64,000 nt of DNA from Fremontodendron californicum (Eukaryota; Streptophyta; Magnoliopsida; Malvales; Malvaceae): positions 4,923,501 through 4,987,500 of the forward strand of contig JAULJL010000005.1 of assembly GCA_030761205.1 (NCBI GenBank), read 5' to 3'. A program made the position numbers and the translations under genes. Below, in pieces: positions 23,166-35,568 of this stretch; the stretch's first letter is position 1, and each line of letters opens with the position of its first letter. The notes below the pieces were generated by a model. The model was not told the DNA's origin, did not search any database, and saw nothing but the letters and a program-made list of their open reading frames with translations.

Positions 23166-24080
23166 TTCTTAACAATAAATTTTTGAAATGTTATTCCAAT
23201 AAAAAAAATAGAAATTATTCAATATTTAATTTAAATAAGAAAATAATCAATTGAGAAATTTTTACTTTACTAAGGACTTTAATATTTTAAAAAATAAAAA
23301 TTACTGAAAATTTATTAATTTAATAAAAAAATCAATAATTAAAGATAAAACGATTAATTTAATAAATTATCAAAGGTACATGTTGTGCACTATTTGCACT
23401 TTTAAAATTAGTATTTTTATATATAGCATAGTATTGACATTGATAGAACTTTTTTTAGTGAAATTTTGATAAATTGGAGAAACTTTCGATTACAAATAAT
23501 TAAAATAATTTTGGATGTGATATGAGAAAAATAATTAAAATATGATATAATACGAAAAAATAACATGAATATGACACGAATGCACGAATATGTTAAAAAT
23601 TATGTAACACGAATTATTAATGTACTAAAATTTTCGGTTTTGTAAGAAGAAAGTAATGGTCCCGTGACAATGCTTATATAGCTCAAAATTTTTCCTTTCT
23701 TTATCGATATGGGATTGAAACACCTGCTTACCCTTTGATAACTAGACTTGAATACATCAAATACGATTAGGATAAAAAAAAAAAACAAAAAAAACTACAC
23801 GACTGACGACTCTATACACGGATTGCCATATCTTCAAAAAGCAAGAAGAGCAAAAATAGAAACATATCGGATACGTAAAAGGTCTAGTTTCCACACATTG
23901 TCTTATCCTAAGTTCACTTACAGACAAACTTGCTCACTCGTTGTTATTGGCTTCTTGCCGCCCTTTTTCCTCTTTCTGTTAGTTAACATCCCCTGCCTGC
24001 ACCTTTCTTTTATAACCATAAATAAAATTAAAAATAATAATAAGAACCCACCAGTTTTTTTTTCCTGCTCCATTTAATCA
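23166..24080. other. Intergenic, upstream of VDE
   Basis: AT-rich. 23540-23640 holds a dispersed repeat fragment with ACACGAAT phrases. The last few hundred bases are the likely VDE promoter, but no core element can be fixed. Confidence 0.45.
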
Positions 24081-24082
24081 AG

Positions 24083-24958
24083 GTCAGTTATTTTCTCCCT
24101 TTTTCTACAAAAAATCACCTTTTTTTAATTTGTTTCTCTTTTTGTTGTATATATAGCTGTTAATTAACTGTAAAAATCTTTTAAGTACATTATAAAAGTT
24201 TTATCATTTTCTAGCATGTAAAAGTTGTTGGTTCTTAGACTTTGAAAGATGCAATATTTTTTGTTCTCTAAACTTGGGATTTGTTGCTAAATTTCATTCT
24301 GTCATTTCTTGGTGCTAAATGGATATGATTCATTAATTGATTTTTTTTTTTTTGGTTTGAATGGGGGTGTGCTAGCAATTTGGTTACTTTCCTTTTTTGT
24401 ACAGTCTCGCTCTTCCTTTGTTTTATACTTGGTTAATATCTTGAATTGAGTAGTTCTCGCTAAATTTTTCTATGGGATTTGTTTGGTAGGAAAATGGGTT
24501 TTATTTTTTGGTTGATAATTTCTTTCAGATATGGTAAACCAGGCAACTGGGTGCTTTTGTTTTGACTGTTTAGCTTCTTTGGCTCATTCCTTTTCTAATC
24601 CAGTAATGGAGGTAACAGAGAGAGTCTACTGTGATTGTTGTGAACCAAGTGCTAGTAGATGATTGCTTCTTTTAATTGTTCAAAAGAAATTATTGCTGGA
24701 ATTTGAAGTTTAATCCCTTGGTTTTTGTATGGTTTAGTGAATGACGGTTGGTTGCTTAAAGTGCATTTTAATGGTATATTGTACAAATTGCATGTTATTT
24801 CATCTCCTCCAATTGTTTCATGATGCATATAGCTGCCATGCAAAAATTATTTAGACCATCTGCATATATGGAAAGTTGGATTCTAACTTTGAGTTTCTCC
24901 TGAAATAATTGCACAAATAATCAGAAATACAACATACTGATTTATTGGTCATAGTCAG
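24083..24958 (+). other. Candidate intron in the VDE 5' leader
   Basis: The possible donor AAG/GTCAGT at 24082/24083 and acceptor AGTCAG/GTTG at 24958/24959 would remove 876 bases and leave a 28-base leader stretch before the ATG at 24987. T-rich sequence follows the donor. This is inference from splice motifs only. Confidence 0.4.
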
Positions 24959-24986
24959 GTTGTATGTGGAGTTGAGATACTGAAAT

Positions 24987-27900
24987 ATGGCACAAGCTGC
25001 ACGTCCAATATGTTTTTCCCATGGTAAAACTGTTAAACTTCCATGTAGAACATCAGGACTTACTAGTAAGGAAAGGGTTCACAGGAGGCAAGTAGCTCGT
25101 TTTCATGGCATAGTGCTAGTGAAAATTCAATCTAGTGGCAAAAACTCAAGGTACTCCCAGTTAATTAAGTCGAATACGAATTATTCTGAATCAGAGTTAA
25201 GATGTTCAAATCAGCTTTCAAAAAGAAAAGAGAGGAATTTCTCATCAAGTAGCAGCAATGGAAGAACACCTAAGGTAGTATTGGCTTCTTGATGTGGAGT
25301 TTCTTACTAATTAACGACAACATTCCTTTGTATGTTAATATTCATAATTTCTACGTTTCATCTTCTTCTTTTCCTCTTTGTTTCTTCTTTAAGGCAGAAG
25401 AGGTATTTGCATTTCTGGTGCCTACCATATCAAATGTCTTAGAAAAATGGAGCCAGTCACAGATTGTGAAAGTGGTTGGACTGCTTGCATGTGCATACTT
25501 GGTCATTCCATCAGCTGCTGCTGTTGATGCTCTAAAAACATGCACTTGCTTGTTGAAAGAGTGCAGGTATTTCAATCAAATTAAGTGAAACTGTCTTCAA
25601 ATTTAGTAGTTGGTGTCTTATGGTTTTAACTTTAGCTCATTAAAACACGATAACAAGCTGTACCACCGCACCTCAGTCCTACTAATATTATTTCCTGTTT
25701 ACTTATTTCTATCCTGTCAAAAGCGTTGGAAAGAGTAGCTTAGATGATGCCTTTACTGCATAAATTGTTCACCGAAGGCCAAGTTATTTTTCATTTTTTT
25801 CTTCCCTTTTATTCTTTGGGGGGGGGGGGGGGGGCTTGCTCCATTTCATCATATACAGTTCCCCACATTTTTGCTTCCATTGTATTAGGATTGTAATCTA
25901 TCCATTCATGAACAATAGAGTGCGTGAAACACTGATCAATAAGGGATCGATCCTTAAACCACCACCAGTGAGTGTAACTATCAATTTTCATTCATCGGAT
26001 ATCTTATAGAACTCTAGAACAGAACCCAATCTTTTATTTGTTTTTGCTTTCAGCTTCATACCGACCTCCTACATCCTTGATTACTTTAGATTGCATTCTA
26101 AGTCTATAAAGATAAAAGTTGTCCCTCATCTAACATGATGCGCAATATTATTCTTGTCAGGATAGAACTTGCTAAGTGCATCGCCAACCCATCATGTGCT
26201 GCAAATGTTGCTTGCCTCCAGACCTGCAATAATAGGCCAGATGAAACTGAATGCCAGGTTAGTTCTGTATGTTTCTTGCAAATGATTTATGTCTAATGAT
26301 GGGGCAGTTTATGCCTAAGGGATATATATATATTGTGCTTTATAGACTTCTTTATATCGGCACTTTTGCAGATTAAATGCGGGGACCTCCTTGAGAACAG
26401 TGTTGTAGATGAATTTAACGAGTGCGCCGTCTCACGCAAGAAGTGCGTGCCTCAGAAATCTGATTTGGGGGAATTCCCTGTCCCCAATCCTACTGTTCTA
26501 GTTGAAAACTTCAACATTGCAGATTTCAGTGGGAAATGGTTCATAACTAGTGGCTTAAATCCTACCTTTGACACTTTTAACTGCCAACTACATGAATTCC
26601 ATACAGAAGGTGGCAAACTTGTAGGGAATTTGTCTTGGAGAATAGGAACACCAGACGGTGGCTTTTTCACTCGATCAGCTATGCAGAGATTTGTGCAAGA
26701 TCCAAACCACCCTGGGATTCTTTACAATCATGACAATGAGTACCTTCACTATCAAGATGACTGGTAACATCCGTTCCCATATATATCTTTTAAGTTAGTA
26801 CCACTTGCAAAACTAGTAATTAAACTTTTCTGAAAGGGTATGAATATTGACCAACTGGCCTACAACTACAAGCATCCAGTAGTTAAGTATATCCTGAATA
26901 TTAATTATTCAGTCATATTTGAGGGTATTAATTGGACCAAATAATTAACAGGAAAGCTAAATTTTAACTAGTATCACATTCATGTCTCATCTGGTCTGGG
27001 TCTACTTTCTTGTTTTGATACCAAAAAGCATTTCAGATATGTCTAACCACTTGTTACCACTGGATGACACCAAGACAGAAGCATTTCACATGTATGTGCT
27101 TAAAATTATAATCTGATGCTATCAGAAGGCAAAATATGGTGAAATGAATCATCTTCTAGCTTGGTATTTCTGCATTATTAGGCCTCATGAATATATTATT
27201 TTGATGAAAAAAACAGAAAGTGATAAAGCAAGATGTTCAAAACATTTTTTTTCTGGATTGAAGTATATATACAAAGGATGGTTGGAGAACAAATTTGATG
27301 ACAACAAGAAAGTTCCGCATGAACTAAGGCAGGATAGAGGATACGCAAATTCTCTGCTAGGCAGTTTAATTTGGTCACTATTTCCTTATGTTACGTATGC
27401 CGCTTAACAGACAGATGCAACCTGAGATGCAGATTTCTTCTGTTTTTTGTCCATATAGTCGAGTGTTTATGGCAGCATTAATGGCATGTACCTAATGCTT
27501 TGCAACTAGATCTCTTATGGTGCACTATCATCATGCTTTTACTTGAAGAATTACTATCTAATGTCATAACTTCATTATAGATGGAAACTTGTTCCGGTAG
27601 GCACTTCAATCACATAAAACTATCAATATAGATTGAAATATCTTGAATTAGTTGTAACAGCCCTCTATGCAAGTTTTCTGACTTTATCATTGTTGATTAG
27701 GCCTTCTTTCATAATATTCTTGCTTTTGGACTCATCAGTTAATTTACTATGCAGGTATATTATATCATCCAAAATAGAGAACAAACAGGATGATTATGTA
27801 TTTGTATATTACCGGGGTAGGAATGATGCATGGGATGGATATGGCGGTGCGGTTATCTACACAAGAAGTGCGGTTTTGCCTGAAAGCATTGTACCTGAAC

Positions 27901-28268
27901 TTGAAAGGGCAGCTAAAAATGTAGGGCGAAACTTTAACAAATTCATCAGAACAGATAATACTTGTGGTCCAGAGCCTCCCCTTGTAGAAAGACTTGAAAA
28001 GAAAGTAGAGGAAGGAGAGCAGACCCTCATTAGAGAAGTTGAACAGATAGAAGGGGAGGTGGAGAAGGAGGTAGAGATGGTTGGGAAGACCGAAAGGACC
28101 TTGTTACAGAGGTTGGCAGAAGGTTTTAAAGAGCTACAACAAGATGAAGAAAACTTCTTAAGAGGGCTAAGTAAAGAAGAGATGGATCTGTTGAGTGAGT
28201 TGAAAATGGAAGCAAGTGAGGTGGAGAAACTCTTCGGAGAAGCACTACCAATTAGGAAACTAAGATAG
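24987..28268 (+). CDS. VDE: Violaxanthin de-epoxidase, chloroplast
   Basis: Exons 24987-25274, 25394-25566, 26161-26257, 26372-26763 and 27755-28268 join in phase to 487 residues. The first 130 or so residues are a Ser/Arg-rich chloroplast and thylakoid transit region ending near the hydrophobic IPSAAA cleavage zone. The mature enzyme begins VDALKTCTCLLKECR. It has a Cys-rich N-terminal region, a lipocalin domain (FSGKWFITSGLNP, then FDTFNCQLHEFH and YYRGRNDAWDGYGGA) and a Glu-rich C-terminal coiled coil (EKKVEEGEQ, EVEKEVEMV, SEVEKLFGEALPIRK). Thirteen cysteines are visible in the mature part, the usual family number. VDE is activated by lumen acidification, binds the thylakoid membrane and uses ascorbate to convert violaxanthin via antheraxanthin to zeaxanthin for photoprotection. 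All diagnostic segments are intact. It converges on the KNOLLE gene with 490 bases between stop codons. Confidence 0.96.
25818..25834 (+). repeat. Poly-G run in VDE intron 2
   Basis: Seventeen consecutive G in the intron between exons 2 and 3. This is rare in such AT-rich DNA; the transcript could form a G-quadruplex. Length may also be affected by assembly error. Confidence 0.85.
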
Positions 28269-28757
28269 ATTGTTTCACAAGTTCAACAGTTAAATTACAA
28301 CTTTTTTTTGGGAAACTGAACAGCTTATATCGCAATAATTCACATGGATGCTCTATCAGTTCAACAGAATATTCTTTCAGCTTCTTTTTTTCTCATCAAT
28401 CATTTGTTTTTGAGCAGCAGAACTCCTCGGTTTAGTCTTCACTTCATGGATGCTCTTTGCCTTTCTATGTTGTTTTTGTTCTTTAATTTTTCTCATAATT
28501 CTTACCTTTTTTTTATTTGCAGTGGGATATCTATCCCCTGGGTTAGGACTTAGGAGACTTGTTTTTTGGGATGAAACTTTTTGTTCTTTAACCCTGAAAT
28601 TTTAAGAATCTAAACAATAAAAGAATGAAACCAAATCTCAGTCCCAACATATGGACTGGCATCTTGGGCACAGCACACTCCAGATCATACATTTTTCAAA
28701 GTGAAAGAGAAACCAGAAGGAATAACAGGACATTAAATCCTCTGCAAAACATCCAAT

Positions 28758-29699
28758 TCAGGAACTACTAAAGCTAGTAGCAATTGGAATGACAATCACA
28801 AGAACGATCAGCAACAGAAGAATGATCCCAATGCACATACACTTCCTGCTGCTCCTCTGGTACTTCTTTGCAGTGTTGAGCTCTTTGGAACCATCCTTAA
28901 CATAATGGCTTGCATTCATCACATGATGCTCAATATCATCCATTTGTTCCCCTTGTGCCTCCACCATTACTGCCATGTCCAAAAACACCTGGTGCAGCTC
29001 CAACAAACTCTTCTCGATCTCTTTAGCCGCGTCATGCCTGTCCTGAATCTCAACCACCGTCTCCAACACCTTCCCTCGCCCATGCTCTTGTATCGCGCGT
29101 GTTAAGAACTCCTCGCCCCCATTGCCATCAGAAATTATCTTCTCAATGATCTCCTCATTAGGGTTCTCCCCAGTCACGGTAAAATACCTTCTCCCCACAG
29201 TTTCATTATACTCAGTCATCATCTTTTGCCTCAAGCCTTGAAAATCCATCATGAGCTCCTTTAACTTGTTGCGCAAGCCATTGGTTACAGCTATTCTTGT
29301 CCTGTAAGCTAGGGTTCCTTCCTTGCACCCTGAGAGGCGCTTATTAGCTGCATTGGCTCGGTCCATTTCCTCAAGCTGTGACTTGATAGTCCTGGCCTTC
29401 TTCTGCACAGTGACAATGTCATTGTTGATTTTGTTCCGCAAAGCCTTCAAGGACTCAGATTTGTGAAGTGACTTGCTTTCTTCATTGGATCCTTGGAGCT
29501 TGCCAAGGAGTTCACGGATTACTGCCATTTCTTGCTTCACTTTCTCAGCTTCTTCAAGGAATAGGCCAAGGTTTTGGTCCATGGTTTTTTCTTTGGAGGA
29601 CATTTCTAGATCATAGTCAGGTCCAGCTTCAAGATCTTTCATTGCCTCTTTCTTGAGGTCTACATAGCTCATAAAGGATTTGGTCATCAGATCATTCAT
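28758..29699 (-). CDS. KNOLLE: KNOLLE-type Qa-SNARE syntaxin (SYP111)
   Basis: A single coding exon of 313 residues starts MNDLMTKSFMSYVDLKKEAM, the typical KNOLLE start. An upstream in-frame ATG at 29801 lies inside the leader intron and is not used. The protein has an N-terminal Habc three-helix domain, a SNARE motif (about residues 205-265) with the central-layer Gln in MVEAQGEQMDDIE, and a C-terminal membrane anchor (MCIGIILLLLIVLVIVIPI) followed by TSFSSS. In Arabidopsis KNOLLE is the cytokinesis-specific syntaxin that mediates vesicle fusion at the forming cell plate. Length and sequence fit this subfamily better than the SYP121/SYP132 groups. Mitosis-type promoter motifs upstream support the call. 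The gene converges on VDE. Confidence 0.92.
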   Translation of the reverse strand: MNDLMTKSFMSYVDLKKEAMKDLEAGPDYDLEMSSKEKTMDQNLGLFLEEAEKVKQEMAVIRELLGKLQGSNEESKSLHKSESLKALRNKINNDIVTVQKKARTIKSQLEEMDRANAANKRLSGCKEGTLAYRTRIAVTNGLRNKLKELMMDFQGLRQKMMTEYNETVGRRYFTVTGENPNEEIIEKIISDGNGGEEFLTRAIQEHGRGKVLETVVEIQDRHDAAKEIEKSLLELHQVFLDMAVMVEAQGEQMDDIEHHVMNASHYVKDGSKELNTAKKYQRSSRKCMCIGIILLLLIVLVIVIPIATSFSSS

Positions 29700-29727
29700 C
29701 TTTGCTCTCTGAAACTTTCCTTCAGAC

Positions 29728-30017
29728 CTAAAAAACCAACCAAAACAGAAAAAAAAATTCCCAACAATCAGATGAATACATGAAATAGTCATTGCATTCA
29801 TGAAAATGAACCCAAATATAGAGGAAATTAGTTAGATTTCCTTTGCAGTTCTAAAACTGTCATATTCACTTCAAAATTAATTCTAATTCATCAGAAAGAG
29901 CATGAAATTTTCCTACTTGATGAAATGGGTTTTCTCAAAATGAGCCCAAAAAAAAGGGGTCAGCTTCTCTTTTGCTATTTTTTTTAAAATGAATTGATGA
30001 AATGGGTGTTTCCATAC
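29728..30017 (-). other. Intron in the KNOLLE 5' leader
   Basis: On the minus strand, donor CAAG/GTATGG at 30018/30017 and acceptor TTTTAG/GTCTG at 29728/29727 bound a 290-base intron. It would leave 28 bases of leader before the ATG. The leader exon begins somewhere above 30018. Confidence 0.65.
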
Positions 30018-30277
30018 CTTGAATTCAGGTTTTAGCAGCTGCTTGCTCTAGTATTAGCAGACAAAGACAAAGAGAAATGGAAAGAATTTGATTAATGGGA
30101 CTTTGAAGATAAAAATTGATAAGAAATTGAAGGTGAAAATTGGAAAGAAATCTGAGATCTCAGCTGTTTGAATTTGATTGTAAGCTGAGAGATAGTACTT
30201 AAAAAGGAAGCGGAAAATCTCTGAGGACAAAAAAAGGGCAACAAAAAAAAGTAGTCGTTACAGCTATGAGCTCCAAT

Positions 30278-30310
30278 GTTGCAACGGCTACATTTTGGAT
30301 GCCCGTTGTT
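30278..30310 (-). promoter_or_regulatory. Candidate M-phase (MSA-type) elements of KNOLLE
   Basis: AACGG cores occur at 30283-30287 (GCAACGGCTA on the plus strand) and, on the minus strand, at 30303-30307 (complement of CCGTT). The first matches 10 of 11 positions of the mitosis-specific activator consensus YCYAACGGYYA, which three-repeat MYB factors bind. They lie about 260-290 bases above the leader-intron donor. The placement fits a gene expressed in G2/M. Confidence 0.5.
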
Positions 30311-31968
30311 TTAACTTTTTTTTTCTTTTTTCCGTTTGAAATTGGGGCAAATTTCTAAATTTTCGGTTTTTGGTGACCGTCTAAGCAAATTTTGGACACA
30401 CATTATCAGATCGGAGGAAATAAAACAAAAAGTTAGTTTTAAATGCATCCAATCTGAAATTTTTTTAACATCACAAGAGATTCTCACGTATTTTATTTTT
30501 TAATTGATTTTTTTAATATATTATAAAAAGTATGTGTTATTTTATTTATCTTTAACATCTAAAATGTGACGGACAATATATAAAACAATTTCTCATAAAA
30601 ACAATTATTATTCTAGATCTTCTTTATTGGGCCAAGTGAGGTCCATTTCGCTTGATAAACTTTTTTATTGAGAAAAAGGGGGGAAATTAGGCAATTCTAT
30701 AAATTTTGCTTTAAGTTCTTTTTTTTTATTTTCATTAATGGAATAACTCTTTCTTGTTAATAGAAAATTCAGCATATAATAATTCAAATATTTACTTTGT
30801 AATTAAAGATTTTTAAATTAAATTTTTGAGAAATAAATCAAAGTAACAAATTTATTTTAACCACTTGTTAAAATCATAAGTAAAAGGAGAATCATAACTA
30901 AAAATCGATTTTTTTTGCCAATAAGTAAGAGGTGATTAGTGAATGCGTTTTAATTTATTCTTCCAAATTATGTTTTTCAATTTAAAAAATAAAAAAATTT
31001 AATAAGTGACAAAATCTTTACAAGATAAATCTAATTAATTTTGGAAATTATAGCTAAGCTTTATTATACAAAATCATGCAAATGTCTTAACACTATATCA
31101 ACATAATTGGAGTGAAAAAATCAAGTAATTTTTTAAATTATCTCCTATGATCACAAAATTTGATCTTAAATTTTGATCTAAATTAAACATTTCAAATTCA
31201 AGTTTGAACATTTATTAAAGGTAATATATTGGAATCAATGAAAATTAAGAGTGCAATATGATGAAAAATTAAAGTAAAATGTTATCGAGATAAATATTTA
31301 GATTCCGTTTAGTTGGTCTTTTTATTTTTTGCTTTTTTTATTTATCAATTATTTTCATTTTATTTTAATTTTTTGCTTTTCAATTTCTATGTAAATTTTA
31401 ACAACTTATCATATGATTTTAATGTTTATCTCAAATAATTAGACTATATGATTTCATAATATAATTTTGAGTCAAGTACTCAACTTAGTACTTTTAATAA
31501 TTATGGAAAAAAATGTAAAATTCAAATTATATGTATTGTACAAAAATTAAATACAAAATTTTGCTTATAAAAGCAAGTTTACTACTCATAGTTAGATTTC
31601 ATATTCACAAATATTTTAATAGCAGTTGGTGGGAAGGAAACATTTAAAAATTAATAAATCATATTAAATACCAATAATACCTACTTAAAGTTTTTTCTTA
31701 TGTATGGGTGGAATAAGAAAAAAGAAAAAAAATGTTTGCTAACATTGAAAAAATCCAAATCAATTTCATAAACTATTTTTTCTGATGGACGATTAGATAT
31801 AATTTTTTTTTTAAGGTATTTGTGTTGGTGATATAAGATTATGACTTTGATTTTGATACACTATTAGTAAAAAAATTTAAATTCATAAGTGGTGTTATGT
31901 TGAGAGATTAATACATGTCCTAATTTTTTTAATTAGTTTTTTTTTTTAAATATATTTTAAGGGTTTGT

Positions 31969-32505
31969 TTGGTAACATATTAAAATTTTAGTTTAATTTT
32001 TTCAATGTGTTTGATAAATCATATTAAATGTTATTTAATAGAAAATTTTCAATAAAAAAATGTTAAATGAGATAAGTAGATAAAAAACTACGTAAAATAT
32101 ATTTAATCAATTTTATTTTAAAAATTATATTGAACTAAATTATTATTTTTTTGTTAAAAAAAAATATATATATATTTTTTATCAGGATATGTACTGTCAT
32201 TGCATTATTGATTCCAAAAGGCCTCTTGTCTACACCTTGCTATAACCTTAAAAAAGAAGAGATATTTAAATTGTTCCTTTTAAGTTTTATCTATAATTAT
32301 CCATAATAATATAAAAATATTATAATAATAAAGTTAAAATTATGAAATGAATAATTTTCACAATTCAACATTTACAAGTATAAAAAAAAAATTATATTCA
32401 GTATTTAATTTTCAATAACATATCAAACAGTTTTTACAATACAAATTTAATATTAAAAATTCAATATTTAATTTTTTAGTTGATCAAACACCTAATAGAA
32501 TGTGT
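31969..32505. mobile_element. Possible TIR element (GGGTTTGTTTGG type)
   Basis: The left end GGGTTTGTTTGGTAACATAT and the right end TTAGTTGATCAAACACCTAA are loosely inverted. The interior repeats AATATTTAATTTTTTAG and CAAACAGTTTTTAC phrases in opposite orientation. No clear target duplication is seen, so this is tentative. Confidence 0.35.
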
Positions 32506-33111
32506 TATTCTATGCCCATTTATAGAATCTAAAAATTTCACTCTCTAAGATTATTAAAGATTGTTTTTGTAAGATGTAGTTGAGCTTGGCATAGTTGTAA
32601 ATTGAAAACATGAATAGTGTTTGAAGATATATATTATAGAAAAGGGATGTCTTATATTTGAATATATCAAGTATTCTTTTTCTTTCTTTCTTTTTTTATG
32701 CTATTGGGACTAATATGTTCTCAAGATTTATGATTACTAGAATTAAGTTCGCGCTTGGGATTTTTTTTAATTTTTAATAATAAATTAATTATAAATTATA
32801 TTTTATTAAATAATAATTATTTTTATATTTTTATTTTTATTTTTAAATTATAATAATATTAATATAATAATATTTTGTTAATTATGAAAATTAAATTTAT
32901 GAAAATTGTTTATTTATAAATTACGTAATACAAATGCATTTTCAAATGTTATTTATATATATTTTTTAAAAATATTTAGATCTATTGTATAGTGTATTTT
33001 TTATTTATTTATAAGAGGTGAAAAATAATAAATGAAAAATAAAAAAATAAAAGTCTAAATATTATTTTCTCGGAGGGTTGATTTTCTCACAAGTTCATTT
33101 TTTTTTTCCTC

Positions 33112-33430
33112 TAGCGGGTTTGGTACGGATTCTAAATCGGCTAGCGAGTCAATGTGCAGACCAACCCCTTTAAATACATCATTTCAAATAAAATAAAAAA
33201 TAATTAATAAATTTTTTTTATTTTTTTTCCCTAGCCGATCGGATACGGATCCTAAATCGAACCACAACGTGTGGATCAACTCCTTTAAATAAATCATTTA
33301 AAAATAAAATAATTTTTTTTCGAATGAATCAGGTACGGATCCTAAATCAACTTGGGAGTGAATATGTGGACCAACCCTTTAAAATATTATTTAAAATAAA
33401 ATAAAATAAAAATAATTAATAATTTTTTTT
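33112..33430. repeat. Three-copy tandem repeat, about 90-120 bases each
   Basis: Each copy starts with a variant of GGTACGGATCCTAAATC (at about 33121, 33242 and 33332), then a variant of GTGGACCAACCCTTTAAA, then an AAATAAAATAA-rich tail ending in poly-T. Copies are diverged from one another. Confidence 0.75.
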
Positions 33431-35102
33431 TTCTTTCCTTTCTTCTCCTCTCCTCTTCCCCATCCATTTTCTCTTTCTCTTTCTCTACTAAGCTCTTTTT
33501 TTTTTTTTTTCAAATCATTTCAAGTAAAATATTCTTTTACCTTCACTAAAACATAAAATAAGACAAAAAAATTTTGAACATTAAAAAGAAATACTCCTAA
33601 GGTCTCAGACTCAAAAATCATATTGTTTCTAGGTATTATTTTAATTTAATGATTCCTCTTAATAAAATGAATCTTAAAATAAAGGAAAAAAAGACACTCT
33701 TCGTTACTTAAATACAATGGAAGAGAATGGATAATCTTTCCTATACAATTTTAATAGAATTTTTTTTTTAATTTTCAAATAAATTAAAGGATTATCACAT
33801 GTTTTATTTGTTTATTTATAATTAAATAATTAATTAATTTTAATATAATTTATAATAATACATATCATCTTGCTATATAATTAATTTTTTATATTATAAA
33901 AATAATTTAATCGTTTCAAAACACAGTTCATTACTATATAATTGTCTAAATATCCTATAAAAAAATTAAATAGCACCATTAAAATATAACTTATAAATGA
34001 ATTTAATATATGCTTATAATGATGAATGCTAATAGTACCTCTTTCGAGGTAAAATTCTAGCGCCATAAGTTAATTTTTTGTTGGCAAAATAAAAATATAT
34101 ACAAGTAGAGGCGGGATATCAATGTAAAATTAACTTATTTTACTTTCTTTTATAATTTGATATAATTAATAATTTTACAAATCATATTTTTCATAAAATT
34201 TTAAATTAATCCGATATATATCATTTTAATTGAAAATAGTATTTTTTAAATATATATTAACGATAAAAATTTTATAATTATCAAACAAATAATTAAATAT
34301 TTTTAATTTATTTTAAATTTGACATATATATTTTACATGAATAAATATAAAATTCAATAGTTAGATTAACAAAATATATATCGTATAAAATATAAAAATA
34401 AATTAATTTTATATTGATATAAATGAATCTCCTTTCTTATTGATACTGAAATATATATTAAACTAATGGAGAAGTTTAATTGTGATGTTGAAAGTGAATA
34501 ATAATAAGGATTAAGATGATTATCCAAACTAAAGTATTAAGATGATTATTTGGAATATAAATAAAGGTAAATAAATTATGCGTTTATTTTTTATATATTA
34601 ATGGAATTTTTTTTTAAAATTTTACAAATGAGTTAACCGATTGTCATGTCTCAATTTTTAGTTTTTATTATACTCTAAGATTATATATTATCATATTTGT
34701 GGAATAATATTTCTATTGCAAGTGAATATGATAATTTCTCATAAACTATTTAAAATTTTTAATAATTTTATTTAGAAACTATTTTATATTTTAATACATA
34801 GTTTTTACATTTTTTAAATGGATTTATACCAACAAATCTTGATACAATTACTAAATAAAAATATGATAATTTTATAAATCCATTTAACTATTTCATTTTT
34901 TATATATTAATAATAAAATTTAATAGTTACACAAATAAAATTAAAAAATTATCATATATATTATTTTTTAAAAATATATTATATCACCACTAAATTCGAG
35001 TAAAAAATTTAAAATTTTAATAAAGGATACAATTTAGGAGAAGACAGAGAGATTGAAAAACATTAGTATTTTTTTTATTATGTAAAGTGTAAACTCTATA
35101 AA

Positions 35103-35105
<3 letters not shown>

Positions 35106-35150
<45 letters not shown>
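35106..35150. repeat. (TA)n microsatellite
   Basis: About 22 TA dinucleotides, about 420 bases upstream of the SIP1 start codon. Confidence 0.9.
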
Positions 35151-35152
<2 letters not shown>

Positions 35153-35568
35153 AAAACTCAACAGATTTTTTTTATGACTTTTTTTTTTCTCTTTAATTAA
35201 ATTATTATTAAAAAATCAATTATTGAAGAAGCTTTTAGTTGAGATCTAGAAAATAGATAATTATTTAATTCGGATAAAGACAAATGCTAAAGCTGACTCA
35301 ATAGTTTGCAGTAAAAGAATGGAACGAAAAAAAAAAAACACAACTGCGAATGATTTGGAAACATCTGCTGTCATTTGGCATAAAAAAAATCAAAAATCAA
35401 AATCCCATTCCTATCTCAACTCTAATTCTCTTCTCCCCTCCACACTCTAAAAAAGAGTAAACATTTCTCTTTGTAAGTTGTAACAAAGCAAATCCCTCAT
35501 CCGAAACCCCTCTTCCATTTGCTTGTTAGTAGAAAAGAACCCATCAAAGCAAGCAGAAAACCTTAACC

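Larger units (their letters stand above)
30311..35568. other. 5.2 kb gene-free AT-rich interval
   Basis: No coding exon, tRNA or rRNA is recognised. It contains a possible TIR element (31969-32505), a three-copy tandem repeat (33112-33430), a (TA)n tract (35106-35150) and the SIP1 5' leader at the right (CT-rich from about 35400). Confidence 0.6.

Noticed and set aside
28758..29801. Longer KNOLLE product starting at 29801
   Set aside because: The extra 34 residues run through the acceptor and body of the leader intron; the start at 29699 matches the conserved family N-terminus.
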